Below, piece by piece: positions 8,649 through 16,155 of a stretch of 64,000 nt of DNA (position 1 is its first letter; the number at the start of each line of letters is the position of its first letter). The notes beneath the pieces were generated by a model. It was not told the DNA's origin, ran no database searches, and saw only the letters and a list, made by a program, of their open reading frames with translations. Made by a program: the position numbers and the translations under genes. The stretch is from CAZHFW01 sp964531675 (GTDB lineage Bacteria > Planctomycetota > Phycisphaerae > Phycisphaerales > UBA1924): NCBI GenBank assembly GCA_964531675.1, contig CAZHFW010000005.1, positions 62,001 to 126,000 of the forward strand. Reading direction: 5' to 3'.

Positions 8649-9305
8649 ATGGCCAGCAAGTCTCTGTTTGGTTCCAGTCGCGGCGTGTTGACCAAGCCCG
8701 CCGACACCATCAATGAAGCGGGGGGCGGCGCGTATGCGTTGTCCGCCGAGAACGCCTTGGCGCAGCTTGCGACCACGGGATGCCTGAACGCGACGTTCTA
8801 CTCCGACGACAAGCAGCAGCTTGCCGCGGTGCTGAAGTTCGCGGCGATGGTCGAGCCCGAGTTCCTCGCCAAGGTTGCGGTGTACGCCCGCGAGAAGGGC
8901 GCGATGAAGGACATGCCCGCGCTGCTGTGCGCGATCCTGGCCTCACGCGACGGGGAGCTCCTGGAGAAGGTTTTCCCCCGCGTCATCGACTCGGCCCGCA
9001 TGCTCCGCACGTTTGTGCAGATCATGCGCTCGGGCGCGACGGGTCGCAAGAGTCTCGGATCACGCCCCAAGCGGCTGGTGCGTTCATGGATCGCGGCCCG
9101 GAGTGACGAGGCGATCTTCGCAGCGTCGGTCGGAAACGATCCTTCGCTCGCGGACATCCTCAAGATGGTCCACCCGAAGCCTTCGGGGCCATCGCGGGAA
9201 GCCCTCTTGGGGTACATCCTGGGCCGGCCGCACGACGTTCAGGCGCTGCCTGAGGTCGTCCGCGCGTTCGAAGCGTTCAAGTCTTCCCTTTCAACCCAGA
9301 ACTGA
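8649..9305 (+). CDS. Ro60/Rsr protein, N-terminal half (TROVE HEAT-repeat module)
   Basis: A 218-residue protein matching the N-terminal part of Ro60/Rsr, the ring-shaped Y-RNA-binding protein. Recognisable TROVE features are an N-terminal NEAGGGAYALS, TGCLNATFYS, the helix with VYAREKGAMKDMPALLCAILA, and RSGATGRKSLGSRPKRLVRSWI (basic RNA-binding face). It stops after LPEVVRAFEAFK, where full-length Rsr proteins continue into a linker and the rest of the ring. The stop is a TGA at 9303-9305; the next gene continues in the same frame after five sense codons, so this is a single Ro gene interrupted by one stop. The ATG at 8649 follows the sigma-54 promoter. Either the two halves assemble as separate chains, the TGA is read through, or the gene is newly broken. 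Confidence 0.85.
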   Translation: MASKSLFGSSRGVLTKPADTINEAGGGAYALSAENALAQLATTGCLNATFYSDDKQQLAAVLKFAAMVEPEFLAKVAVYAREKGAMKDMPALLCAILASRDGELLEKVFPRVIDSARMLRTFVQIMRSGATGRKSLGSRPKRLVRSWIAARSDEAIFAASVGNDPSLADILKMVHPKPSGPSREALLGYILGRPHDVQALPEVVRAFEAFKSSLSTQN

Positions 9306-9320
9306 CCAAGGTGCACAACC

Positions 9321-10259
9321 ATGTTCTTCTTCCGCAGCCGCAAGACCGAACCTGTTCCGATCCCCGACGTGCCGATGGCGATGCTCACGGCACTGCCCTT
9401 GAAGGAGGAGCACTGGGCGCAGATCGCCCGCGATGCCTCCTGGCAGACCACGCGCATGAACCTCAACACGTTCGAAAGGCACGGGGTGTTCAAGGACTCC
9501 AAGCTGACCTCGTTGATCGCGGATCGGCTCCGGGATCCGGCGCAGATCGCCAAGGCCAAGGTCCTGCCTTACCAGCTCATGGTCGCGTTCCAGATGACCG
9601 CGAGTCTCCCCCGGGAGCTCCGCGACTCGCTGCAGGACGCGATGGAGCTGGCGACCGCCAACGTGCCGGAGATCACGGGCAAGGTCTGGGTCTTCGTGGA
9701 CGTTTCGGGTTCCATGCACTCGTCGGTGACCGGATACCGGCCCGGCGCGACCAGCGTGGTGCGTTGCGTGGACGTCGCGGGGCTGATCGCGGCGGCGATG
9801 CTCCGGCGCAACAAGGACGTCGGAATCCTGGCGTTCAGCGATCACGTCGTCGACGTGAAGCTGAACACGCGGGACTCGGTGATGACCAACGCGGCGTGGT
9901 TGGCCTCGCTCCCCGCGGGCGGGACCAACTGCTCGGCGCCGATGGCCTGGCTCAACGCCCGATCCCTGCCCGGCGACCTGATCATCTACGTCTCGGACAA
10001 CGAGTCGTGGCTTGATCAGAGTCGAGCGCGGGGAACCGAGACGATGGTCCAGTGGAACCAGTTCAAGCAGCGGAACCCCGGTGCGAAACTGGTGTGCATC
10101 GACCTCCAGCCTTACACGAGCACGCAGGCCCACGACCGCACGGACATCCTGAACATCGGAGGCTTCTCCGACACGGTGTTCGAGCTCATCGCGAGGTATG
10201 CGACTGGTCAGGCGGAGACCGAGCACTGGGCGGAGGTGATCCGCAAGATCGAGGTGTGA
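9321..10259 (+). CDS. Ro60/Rsr protein, C-terminal half (ring end plus vWA domain)
   Basis: A 312-residue protein continuing the Ro60/Rsr fold. Residues 18-55 (VPMAMLTALPLKEEHW, then NLNTFERHGVF) are the well-conserved second part of the TROVE ring. A von Willebrand A domain follows from about 120, with an intact MIDAS motif DVSGSM (127-132) plus GGTNCSAPM and a later SDNESW. The ATG at 9321 has AAGG about ten bases upstream and begins a basic-hydrophobic segment (MFFFRSRK) not typical of the internal linker, which favours independent translation. It is in the same frame as the upstream half with only the TGA between. The Y-RNA-like genes follow immediately after the stop codon. Confidence 0.88.
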   Translation: MFFFRSRKTEPVPIPDVPMAMLTALPLKEEHWAQIARDASWQTTRMNLNTFERHGVFKDSKLTSLIADRLRDPAQIAKAKVLPYQLMVAFQMTASLPRELRDSLQDAMELATANVPEITGKVWVFVDVSGSMHSSVTGYRPGATSVVRCVDVAGLIAAAMLRRNKDVGILAFSDHVVDVKLNTRDSVMTNAAWLASLPAGGTNCSAPMAWLNARSLPGDLIIYVSDNESWLDQSRARGTETMVQWNQFKQRNPGAKLVCIDLQPYTSTQAHDRTDILNIGGFSDTVFELIARYATGQAETEHWAEVIRKIEV

Positions 10260-10270
10260 ATGTGTCCGGG

Positions 10271-10388
10271 CGAAGCGTCGGACGGATGCCTGTGGGAGTA
10301 CATTGGCGAAGGCCGCGAGGCCGACCGGGTTCGAATCCCGGCCCCGCAAGGGGCGTCTCTCACGACCGATTGCCTTCCGACGCGCGTC
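10271..10388 (+). ncRNA. Y-RNA-like ncRNA 1 (tRNA-mimic module)
   Basis: A long-range stem GCGTCGGA (10275-10282) / TCCGACGC (10376-10383) closes the element, as expected for the Ro-binding stem of a Y RNA. Inside, a perfect T arm (CCGGG-TTCGAAT-CCCGG, 10325-10341) is followed by a CCCC-GCAA-GGGG hairpin standing where the acceptor stem should be. A short degenerate D-like hairpin follows (CGT/ACG). It shares the block CGGATGCC...TGGGAGTACA (10283-10302) with the two downstream copies. An extra GGCC-GCGA-GGCC hairpin lies just 5' of the T arm. This copy is the most degenerate in its D arm. Confidence 0.7.
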
Positions 10389-10511
10389 TGGTGGTTGGAC
10401 ATCTCTGGCGAATGCCGGTGTGGGACTACAGAATCGAGAGAGCGGGTTGGACTCCCGCCTTGGGGCGCAAGCTCCTTGAGCTCTGGCAGAGCATCGGCAA
10501 CGTCTCCACCG
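10389..10511 (+). ncRNA. Y-RNA-like ncRNA 2 (circularly permuted tRNA mimic)
   Basis: Outer pairings are GGTGG (10390-10394) with CCACC (10506-10510), and GCCGGTG (10414-10420) with CATCGGC (10492-10498, one G-T). In between, the order is T arm (GCGGG-TTGGACT-CCCGC, 10442-10458), a closed acceptor-like hairpin with a GCAA loop (10459-10478, two T-T mismatches), then a D-like arm GCTC-TGGCA-GAGC (10480-10492). This is tRNA order with the acceptor closed and the chain ends moved to the anticodon side, the topology described for YrlA-type bacterial Y RNAs. The conserved block CGAATGCCGG...GGGACTACA is shared with the other copies. Confidence 0.72.
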
Positions 10512-10531
10512 AATCTGGTCGCTGGAACATG

Positions 10532-10561
10532 CGTGTGCGGGGCCGAAAGACCCCGCACACG
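10532..10561 (+). other. Strong hairpin between Y-RNA copies 2 and 3
   Basis: An 11-pair perfect stem (CGTGTGCGGGG / CCCCGCACACG) with an eight-base loop CCGAAAGA. There is no T run beyond two or three bases, so it is less likely a terminator than a processing or stability element separating the second and third Y-like RNAs. Confidence 0.55.
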
Positions 10562-10562
10562 T

Positions 10563-10697
10563 TTCGGGTACGAATGCCGATGGGATTACAGGTCAACATC
10601 CTCCAGGTCGCGGGTTCGAGTCCCGCCAGCTCCGTTGCGACGGAGCTGTAGCTCAGTTGGATAGAGCGGGTTCTCATCAACGATTGTCGTGCCCGAA
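10563..10697 (+). ncRNA. Y-RNA-like ncRNA 3 (best-formed circularly permuted tRNA mimic, YrlA-like)
   Basis: An outer stem of 11 pairs joins 10563-10573 (TTCGGGTACGA) to 10687-10697 (TCGTGCCCGAA); a second helix joins GATGGGA (10579-10585) to TCTCATC (10672-10678). Between them lies a near-perfect permuted tRNA: T arm GCGGG-TTCGAGT-CCCGC (10610-10626), a 7-bp acceptor stem CAGCTCC/GGAGCTG closed by an eight-base loop (10627-10648), T8-A9, and a D arm GCTC-AGTTGGATA-GAGC with the GG pair (10651-10667). There is no anticodon arm and no free CCA end, so it is not a functional tRNA. It ends about 20 bases before the rtcB start, so the rtcB ribosome site must lie just after it or follow processing. 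Confidence 0.85.
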
Positions 10698-10717
10698 CTC
10701 TTTGTGGAAGGAAGTCC

Positions 10718-12235
10718 GTGACGAGCGAGTCTGAACAGTCCAAGTCCAATCCTTCGGTGTACGCCACGGGCGAGGCCACCGGGTTCATTCCGGTGCCGGG
10801 CAGCTCCGTGCCGCCGGTGGTCGCGATCGGCACCGAGGCGATCCGCGGGACCTTTGACGCGCGCTGCGTGCAGCAGGCGATCAACTGCCGTCTGGCGCCG
10901 GGTGTGACGGACGTGGTCCTGAACCCCGACGCGCATTGCGGCTACGGCGCGCCCGTCGGCAGCGTTCTGGTCTCCCCCACCCACATCTACCCCGGTCCGG
11001 TCGGCGTGGACATCAAGTGCTCCATGAGCCTGCTGCAGCTCGATCTTCCCGAGGAGGCGATGGCCGACCGGTCCACCCGGCGCGCGGTGATCAACGCGAT
11101 CCTGGAGCGCACGCCCACGGGCGCGGGTCGCGGTCAGCGGCAGGCGCCCAAGGGACGTCCCGTCAGCACCGAGATCGGGCGTCTGGCGGTCACGCAGGGC
11201 GCTTCGCCCAAGGTCTGCGCGGCGCTGGGGATCCCACCCGAGTGGGCGTCTCGGTGCGAGGATGCGTTCCACGTGGGCCATGACGGGACGGCGGACGCGC
11301 TGCGCGAGCGGCTCGACCGCACCACGGTCAACCCGGCGGACAGGGACGTATTTGCAGCCAAGGTGCGTCAGCTCGGAAGCTACGGCGGGGGCAACCACTT
11401 CGGTGAGTGCGAGGTGGTGCGCATCCACGACACTCCTCGCGCCCGCGCCGCGGCGGAGGTCTTTGAGATGCGTGATCGCCACATCGCGTTCCTGTCGCAT
11501 TGCGGCAGCCGGGGCTGGGGAGCGCTGCTCGCGGATCGCCAGTTCAAGGCGATGCGGGCGCACTTCTCGGCGTGGGGAATCCCCCTCCCCGGGAACGACC
11601 GCGATCTGGTGCACGCGCCCCTGGGAACGCCCGAGGCCGACGCGTACATCGACGACATGGGACTGGGCGCCAACTTCGCGACGGTGAATCACCTGCTGAT
11701 CAACGCGCTGGTACTGGAAGCGTTCCGGGAAGTGATCCCGGGCGTGAAGGGTTCTCTGGTGTACTTCATCAGCCACAACATCGCGCGTCAGGAGATCGTG
11801 AACAACAAGAAGGCGTGGGTGCACCGCAAGGGCGCGACGCGAGCCTTCCCCGCGGGTCACCACGCGCTGAAGGGAACGCGCTTCGAGCACACCGGACATC
11901 CCATTCTGCTCCCGGGTAACCCGCAGGCCGGGTCGGCGGTCATGGTTGCGGAAGCGGGCGCGGCGATGTCGTGTTACAGCGTGAACCACGGCGCTGGACG
12001 GCGGATGAGCCGTACCGCGGCGATCAAGAACCTCGACCAGCACGCGATCAACGAGTCGTTCGATCAGAAGGACATCTTGTTCAATGGCCGGAACTACCCG
12101 ATCGACGAAGCGCCGGGCGCCTACAAGGACTTCAACGAGGTCCTGGCGAGCGTCGAGAAGGCGGGGCTGGCGAGCGAGGTCGCCAGGCTCGAAGCACGCT
12201 TTGTGATCAAGGATGGCGACAAGGCCGACGACTGA
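10718..12235 (+). CDS. rtcB: RNA-splicing ligase RtcB
   Basis: A 505-residue GTP- and Mn-dependent RNA ligase joining 2',3'-cyclic phosphate or 3'-phosphate ends to 5'-OH ends. The metal-binding set is visible: DIKC (D98, C101), GGGNHF (H227), SHCGSRG (H261) and H353 in ISHNIARQ. The guanylylated histidine is in SVNHGAGR (H424). The family usually has GVDIGCGM where this protein has GVDIKCSM. The start is GTG at 10718, preceded by GGAAGGAAG. Together with rtcA, Rsr and Y-like RNAs under an RtcR-type sigma-54 promoter this is a complete RNA-repair operon. Its RNA substrate in bacteria is generally thought to be cleaved tRNA or rRNA. Confidence 0.97.
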   Translation: MTSESEQSKSNPSVYATGEATGFIPVPGSSVPPVVAIGTEAIRGTFDARCVQQAINCRLAPGVTDVVLNPDAHCGYGAPVGSVLVSPTHIYPGPVGVDIKCSMSLLQLDLPEEAMADRSTRRAVINAILERTPTGAGRGQRQAPKGRPVSTEIGRLAVTQGASPKVCAALGIPPEWASRCEDAFHVGHDGTADALRERLDRTTVNPADRDVFAAKVRQLGSYGGGNHFGECEVVRIHDTPRARAAAEVFEMRDRHIAFLSHCGSRGWGALLADRQFKAMRAHFSAWGIPLPGNDRDLVHAPLGTPEADAYIDDMGLGANFATVNHLLINALVLEAFREVIPGVKGSLVYFISHNIARQEIVNNKKAWVHRKGATRAFPAGHHALKGTRFEHTGHPILLPGNPQAGSAVMVAEAGAAMSCYSVNHGAGRRMSRTAAIKNLDQHAINESFDQKDILFNGRNYPIDEAPGAYKDFNEVLASVEKAGLASEVARLEARFVIKDGDKADD

Positions 12236-12498
12236 AGCTCTGCAATACGCTTGACCCGCGAGCGTTCACACTTAAACTCTCACCACGAGAACTTCCATGC
12301 AATCACGCGGCAACGCATCCATCGCCTGATCCCGCCCTCGCCTCCCGAATCATCCGGGTTTGGTTGGGCCGTCCCGCGCGGACGCTGGCAGGATCCCTCC
12401 GGTTCAACCCAGTTCTTCACAAACGCTCCGCAAGAGCGTGCGATGTCTCTATGCAGCTCTCGCGACGCCTGACGCGTCGGGAGAGTGGGAGTTGTCCC
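12236..12498 (+). other. 263-bp spacer in the RNA-repair operon with two hairpins
   Basis: No convincing reading frame. Two stable hairpins occur: ACGCT/AGCGT with a seven-base loop (12423-12439), and a 12-pair stem with one G-G mismatch (12457-12485, CGACGC/GCGTCG core) just before the next gene. A weak TTGACC...TAAACT promoter-like pair (from 12251) precedes them. It may hold an internal promoter, a processing site or another small RNA. It has no tRNA-like T arm, unlike the spacer upstream of rtcB. Confidence 0.4.
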
Positions 12499-13299
12499 AT
12501 GGATGTTGGCAGTTTGATTCGCGGATTCCGGCGCATCGGGGCGGACGTTGACGTCCTTCCCATGCTCCGTCGTGCGCGGCGGGCGCCCCTGGCGATTGAT
12601 GTCGTCGGGTCGGGCCGTCGCGAGAAGTTCGAAGTCGAGGTGAACGTGGACGCCCAGGCGCGGGTGGTGGACGTCGATGCCGAACTCCGGCATCTGCTCA
12701 TCCACTCCACGCTCCCGGACGATGCCGCGGCGTTCAAGTACCTTTGCGGTCACGATGAGCGCCACTGGTTCGTCGCGGGCGTTCCCAACGACCCGGGTGT
12801 TTCGGGCGTGCGTTCGGCGATGGAAGCACTCAAGCCTCGGGCGGTGCAGCTTGCGCAGCAGGCGGCGGCGCTGGACGGGCGTGAGCGGCTCCGACGCCGG
12901 AACCGTGCGTTCGTCCGCCAGGGTGAGTGGTTCTTCGTGCCTTGCCCGGAGCTGGAGGTTGATCCGCGGACGATCCGTCGCAACGAGCCGTTGCAGCGGT
13001 CGTTCCGGAACAAGCCTCACTGGGCGCAGGAAGCCTGCCGGATGGGAGGCACCGCGGTGATGGTGTCCGATCTCGAACCCGGCGGGCTGACGCTCGAGCA
13101 GTACCGGGTGCGGATCACGCAGTCGAACACGGCGCGGAATGCGCGCTGGCGTCCGATGATGCGCGATCCGAAGCTCTACGTCCGGGGTTGCGTGCGGCAC
13201 ACCGACCACGCGACCATCGAGCTCGAGGGCTGGCACCGCGTGTTCATGAATGAGGAAGCGCGTGCGCCTTCCTCGACCGGGGTCGTGTTTCTCGACTGA
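12499..13299 (+). CDS. Unrecognised protein inside the RNA-repair operon
   Basis: A 266-residue soluble protein; I do not recognise its family. The ATG at 12499 is chosen from the codon pattern and because the open frame upstream overlaps rtcB. The N-terminal about 90 residues (FEVEVNVDAQARVVDVDAEL) look like an alpha-beta domain. The C-terminal half is richer in apparent signature residues: FVRQGEWFFVPCPELEVD (about 142-159), NEPLQRSFRNKPHWAQE, and LYVRGCVRHTDHATIELEGWH near the end. The histidine/tryptophan clusters (NKPHW, HTDHATI, GWH) suggest a metal or nucleotide site. It sits between the ligase rtcB and the cyclase rtcA in the same orientation, so a role in RNA end processing or as an RNA-binding cofactor is likely, but that rests on context only. 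Confidence 0.6.
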   Translation: MDVGSLIRGFRRIGADVDVLPMLRRARRAPLAIDVVGSGRREKFEVEVNVDAQARVVDVDAELRHLLIHSTLPDDAAAFKYLCGHDERHWFVAGVPNDPGVSGVRSAMEALKPRAVQLAQQAAALDGRERLRRRNRAFVRQGEWFFVPCPELEVDPRTIRRNEPLQRSFRNKPHWAQEACRMGGTAVMVSDLEPGGLTLEQYRVRITQSNTARNARWRPMMRDPKLYVRGCVRHTDHATIELEGWHRVFMNEEARAPSSTGVVFLD

Positions 13300-13314
13300 T
13301 TTCTGATGCAATCG

Positions 13315-13344
13315 GGCCCGGCAGGCTTTCCCGCTCGCCGGGCC
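13315..13344 (+). other. GC-rich inverted repeat upstream of rtcA
   Basis: GGCCCGGC (13315-13322) pairs with GCCGGGCC (13337-13344), leaving a 14-base loop, 31 bases before the rtcA start. There is no T run, so it is a possible mRNA-processing or attenuation element rather than a full terminator. Confidence 0.4.
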
Positions 13345-13375
13345 ATTCCAAAGCTCGTTCGAAGGAGTGTGCGTC

Positions 13376-14401
13376 GTGCTGCAGATTGATGGGTCCAAGG
13401 GAGAAGGGGGAGGTCAGGTTCTGCGTTCGAGCCTGGCCCTCTCCATGGCGACGGGGATGCCCTTCGAGATCGTCAACATCCGCGCCAAGCGGTCCAAGCC
13501 CGGGCTGCTGCGTCAGCATCTGACCGCGGTGGAGGCGGCTGCCAAGCTCTGCGGAGCAAAGGTCTCCGGAGCTGCGGTCGGTTCGCTTTCGCTCAGCTTC
13601 TCGCCTGGCCCTGCGCGAGGCGGGACGCACCACTTCTCCATCGGCACCGCGGGGAGCACCACGCTCGTGCTCCAGGCGATTCTCCCCGCGCTGCTCTTTG
13701 CGGAGGAGCCCTCCGATCTTGTGATCGAGGGTGGAACCCACGCGCTGTGGGCGCCCCCGTTTGAGTTCCTCCAGAAGGCGTTGATCCCGCTGATGAGCCG
13801 GCTTGGCTCCTCCGTGGAAGTCACGCTCGAGCGTCACGGCTTCTATCCCGCGGGAGGCGGACGCGTGCGCGTGCATGTCACGCCGACGCGGAAGCCTCTC
13901 GCGCTGGAACTCCTGACCCGGGGCGAGGCGACGGTGCGTCACGCGACGATCCTGCTTTCTCGCCTTCCCGGCGTGATCGCGGATCGCGAGCGCGCACGCA
14001 TCATCGAGCGGCTGGGCTGGGACGAGGCCTCGATCAGCACGCTGCAGGTGGAAGGCGCGTTGAGCCCGGGCAACGTCATTCTGCTCGAGCTCGGTTCCGA
14101 GAACGTCACGGAGCTGGTGAGCTCCATCGGCGCTCAGTCCAAGCCCGCGCTGGCGGTTGCGGACGAGGCGATCGAAGAGGCACGCGCGTATCTGGCAGCG
14201 GGCGTTCCCGTGGGGACCCACATGGCGGATCAGCTCATGGTGCCTCTGGCGCTGGCGGCGTTTCGCGGCGCCGGGCCGTGTGGTTTCCGCACGTCGCCTC
14301 TGTCGATGCACGCGCGGACCAACGCCGAGATCGTCGAGATGTTCCTGCCGGGGCGTTCGTCCACCGAGCCCGGCGAGGTGACGACCTGGTCCGTGCGTTA
14401 G
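13376..14401 (+). CDS. rtcA: RNA 3'-terminal phosphate cyclase RtcA
   Basis: A 341-residue enzyme converting RNA 3'-phosphate to 2',3'-cyclic phosphate via an adenylylated enzyme. The conserved N-terminus is DGSKGEGGGQVLRSSLALS and the adenylated histidine is H282 in GTHMADQLMVPLALAA. HHFSIGTAGSTTLVLQAIL and ERHGFYPAGGGRV are also standard family blocks. GTG 13376 is preferred over the in-frame GTG at 13367 because AAGGAG then lies nine bases upstream. It is the last gene of the RNA-repair operon; it can regenerate the cyclic ends that RtcB seals. Confidence 0.96.
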   Translation: MLQIDGSKGEGGGQVLRSSLALSMATGMPFEIVNIRAKRSKPGLLRQHLTAVEAAAKLCGAKVSGAAVGSLSLSFSPGPARGGTHHFSIGTAGSTTLVLQAILPALLFAEEPSDLVIEGGTHALWAPPFEFLQKALIPLMSRLGSSVEVTLERHGFYPAGGGRVRVHVTPTRKPLALELLTRGEATVRHATILLSRLPGVIADRERARIIERLGWDEASISTLQVEGALSPGNVILLELGSENVTELVSSIGAQSKPALAVADEAIEEARAYLAAGVPVGTHMADQLMVPLALAAFRGAGPCGFRTSPLSMHARTNAEIVEMFLPGRSSTEPGEVTTWSVR

Positions 14402-14441
14402 CGATTCCGGGGTGCGTCTTGGGGAGTGGCGGCGCTGCGCT

Positions 14442-15026
14442 TCAGCGGCGCCGCCGCATCCCGACGAGGATCAGAGCTATTCCACACGCACCAGCGCCCG
14501 GCGCAGGCACGAGCGTGAACCGGACGTTGTCCATCGCCAGGTGATCCCAGTCGTCGTTGTCGAAGGCCAGCGCCAGGCCGTCGATCGGGCCCGCGTAATC
14601 CGGCGTGAACGCCTGGGCGTCCGCGCTGAAGCGCTGGCGACCATTCTTCTCCACGCGCCCGTTGTAGACGACCGCTCCATCGTGGTAAAGCACGAAGCAG
14701 AAGTCGCCATTGGCGTCCAGGCCGCGCCGGCTCCAGACGTCGATGCTCTGCAGCAGAAAGTCCGGGCCGCCGATGGGCGTGCCGAAGAAGGTCGAGGTGC
14801 CCGAGAGCGCGAGGAAGTTGTTGGTGGGATTGGAAGGCGAGGTCATGTGGTGCCAGTCGGTCAGCCCCGTCCCCCAGCGCATCGGGCCGTAGGACTCGGG
14901 CATGCGGACGCCGGTGAGGCTTGTGGTCAGATCGTCGAACGTGAGCACGTCGGCGCGGGCAATCGCGGGGAGACCGACCACACCAGCGAGCATGCACGCA
15001 CGCGAGACCAAACGCGAATGAAACAT
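14442..15026 (-). CDS. Secreted protein with exosortase-type (PEP-CTERM-like) C-terminal sorting signal
   Basis: A 194-residue exported protein. The signal peptide (residues 1-25, ending in PAIARA) is followed by a beta-rich domain containing LTFDDLTTS and GLALAFDNDDWDHLAMDNVRF, which resembles the all-beta domains of planctomycete PEP-CTERM proteins. The tail is VPAPGAGACG, a short hydrophobic stretch, and MRRRR, the tripartite exosortase signal in its planctomycete form. The ATG at 15026 is backed by AGAGAGG just upstream. A surface or extracellular-matrix role is likely; the ligand is unknown. Confidence 0.75.
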   Translation of the reverse strand: MFHSRLVSRACMLAGVVGLPAIARADVLTFDDLTTSLTGVRMPESYGPMRWGTGLTDWHHMTSPSNPTNNFLALSGTSTFFGTPIGGPDFLLQSIDVWSRRGLDANGDFCFVLYHDGAVVYNGRVEKNGRQRFSADAQAFTPDYAGPIDGLALAFDNDDWDHLAMDNVRFTLVPAPGAGACGIALILVGMRRRR

Positions 15027-15258
15027 GGGACCTCTCTCTCCGAGGCTCGCGAACCGGGTACACATTCCGGGAAACGCGGGCCTGCGATGTGCATGCGGCA
15101 ACGCCGCCTCCTGGCTGTCAGGAATCCGCCGGAATCATCCGGTCGTGCGATCCGAGGGCCAAACGCCCAGACAATCCCGGGTGGACCCTGGCCTGCGGGG
15201 TGTAACGTGGCTCGAGCCCGACCGGATGCGCCCGGGCGAGCCTCGATAATCTGGGCGC

Positions 15259-16155
15259 ATGCCCGACTCACACCGCAAGCCTGTCCGCCTCGGCGCGGGC
15301 CTGATGAGCGACTCTCCCTGGGGACTCTTCGGGATGGTGTTGCTACTGATCTTCGCGGTCGAGGCGGGGCTCATGCTTCTGCTGCCGCACATCCACTGGC
15401 TTGATGATCGTCCGACGATGACGGTGCTGCTGGACGCGGGCCTGCTGGTCGCGACGCTGTGCCCCGCGATGTGGCTTCTGGTCGTGCGTCCGGTGCGTGA
15501 GTTGGCGCGGGAGCGAGGTCGGCTGCTGCGCGAGCAGATCTCGGTGCAGGAGTCCGAGCGCGCCAGGCTCGCCCAGGAACTTCATGACGAGCTCGGGCAG
15601 ATCCAGACCGCGATCCTGCTGACGGCGCGGGCAGCGGCACAAGCTACCGACGGCGAGCAGGCCCGCGAACACGCCAAGGCGGTGCACGAACTGGCAACCA
15701 GCGCGATCGCGTCGACCCGTCGTTTGGCCCGGGGGCTCTCCCCGGCGGTGCTCAACGACTTCGGGCTTGAGGCCGCGGTGAAGCGACTCGCCGAAGACCT
15801 CTCCAGCACCGGCGCGGTCGTTCTGGTTCGTTCCGGGCTCGGCGCCAGGCGTTTTCCGGGGGAGATCGAGCTGGCGGCGCTGCGCGTGATTCAGGAGTCG
15901 GTCGCCAACGCGGTGAAGCACGCGGCGCCTTCGGAGATCACAGTCGACCTGGACGCGGGCGGAGGCTATCTTGAGTTTGCCATCCGCGATGACGGTTCGG
16001 GATTCGCCGAACCCGGCGCGTCGGGCCCGGGCGGACTCGGACTCCGGGGCATGCGTGAGCGTCTGGTCATCCTGAATGGCGAGCTTGCGGTCCGCACGTC
16101 AAAGGGCGCGGGCACGACCGTCACCGGCCGGCTGCCGGCGGAGATCGCCTCATGA
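15259..16155 (+). CDS. Sensor histidine kinase, NarL/DesK type (HisKA_3)
   Basis: A 298-residue membrane kinase. Two hydrophobic segments (about 24-44 and 53-74) flank only a short loop, so there is little periplasmic sensor domain. The dimerisation domain carries the phospho-accepting histidine in AQELHDELGQIQ, and a HATPase domain follows with ESVANAVKHA (N box), IRDDGSGF (G1) and GLGLRGMRERL (G2). Its stop overlaps the start of the response regulator gene by four bases (ATGA), a clear cognate pair. The signal sensed is not apparent. Confidence 0.9.
   Translation: MPDSHRKPVRLGAGLMSDSPWGLFGMVLLLIFAVEAGLMLLLPHIHWLDDRPTMTVLLDAGLLVATLCPAMWLLVVRPVRELARERGRLLREQISVQESERARLAQELHDELGQIQTAILLTARAAAQATDGEQAREHAKAVHELATSAIASTRRLARGLSPAVLNDFGLEAAVKRLAEDLSSTGAVVLVRSGLGARRFPGEIELAALRVIQESVANAVKHAAPSEITVDLDAGGGYLEFAIRDDGSGFAEPGASGPGGLGLRGMRERLVILNGELAVRTSKGAGTTVTGRLPAEIAS

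Noticed and set aside
10260..10717. Ordinary tRNA genes in the rsr-rtcB gap
   Set aside because: T arms and a D arm are near-perfect, but no copy has an anticodon arm or tRNA order of arms; they are permuted mimics. The last segment looks like a tRNA 5' half but has no matching 3' half downstream.
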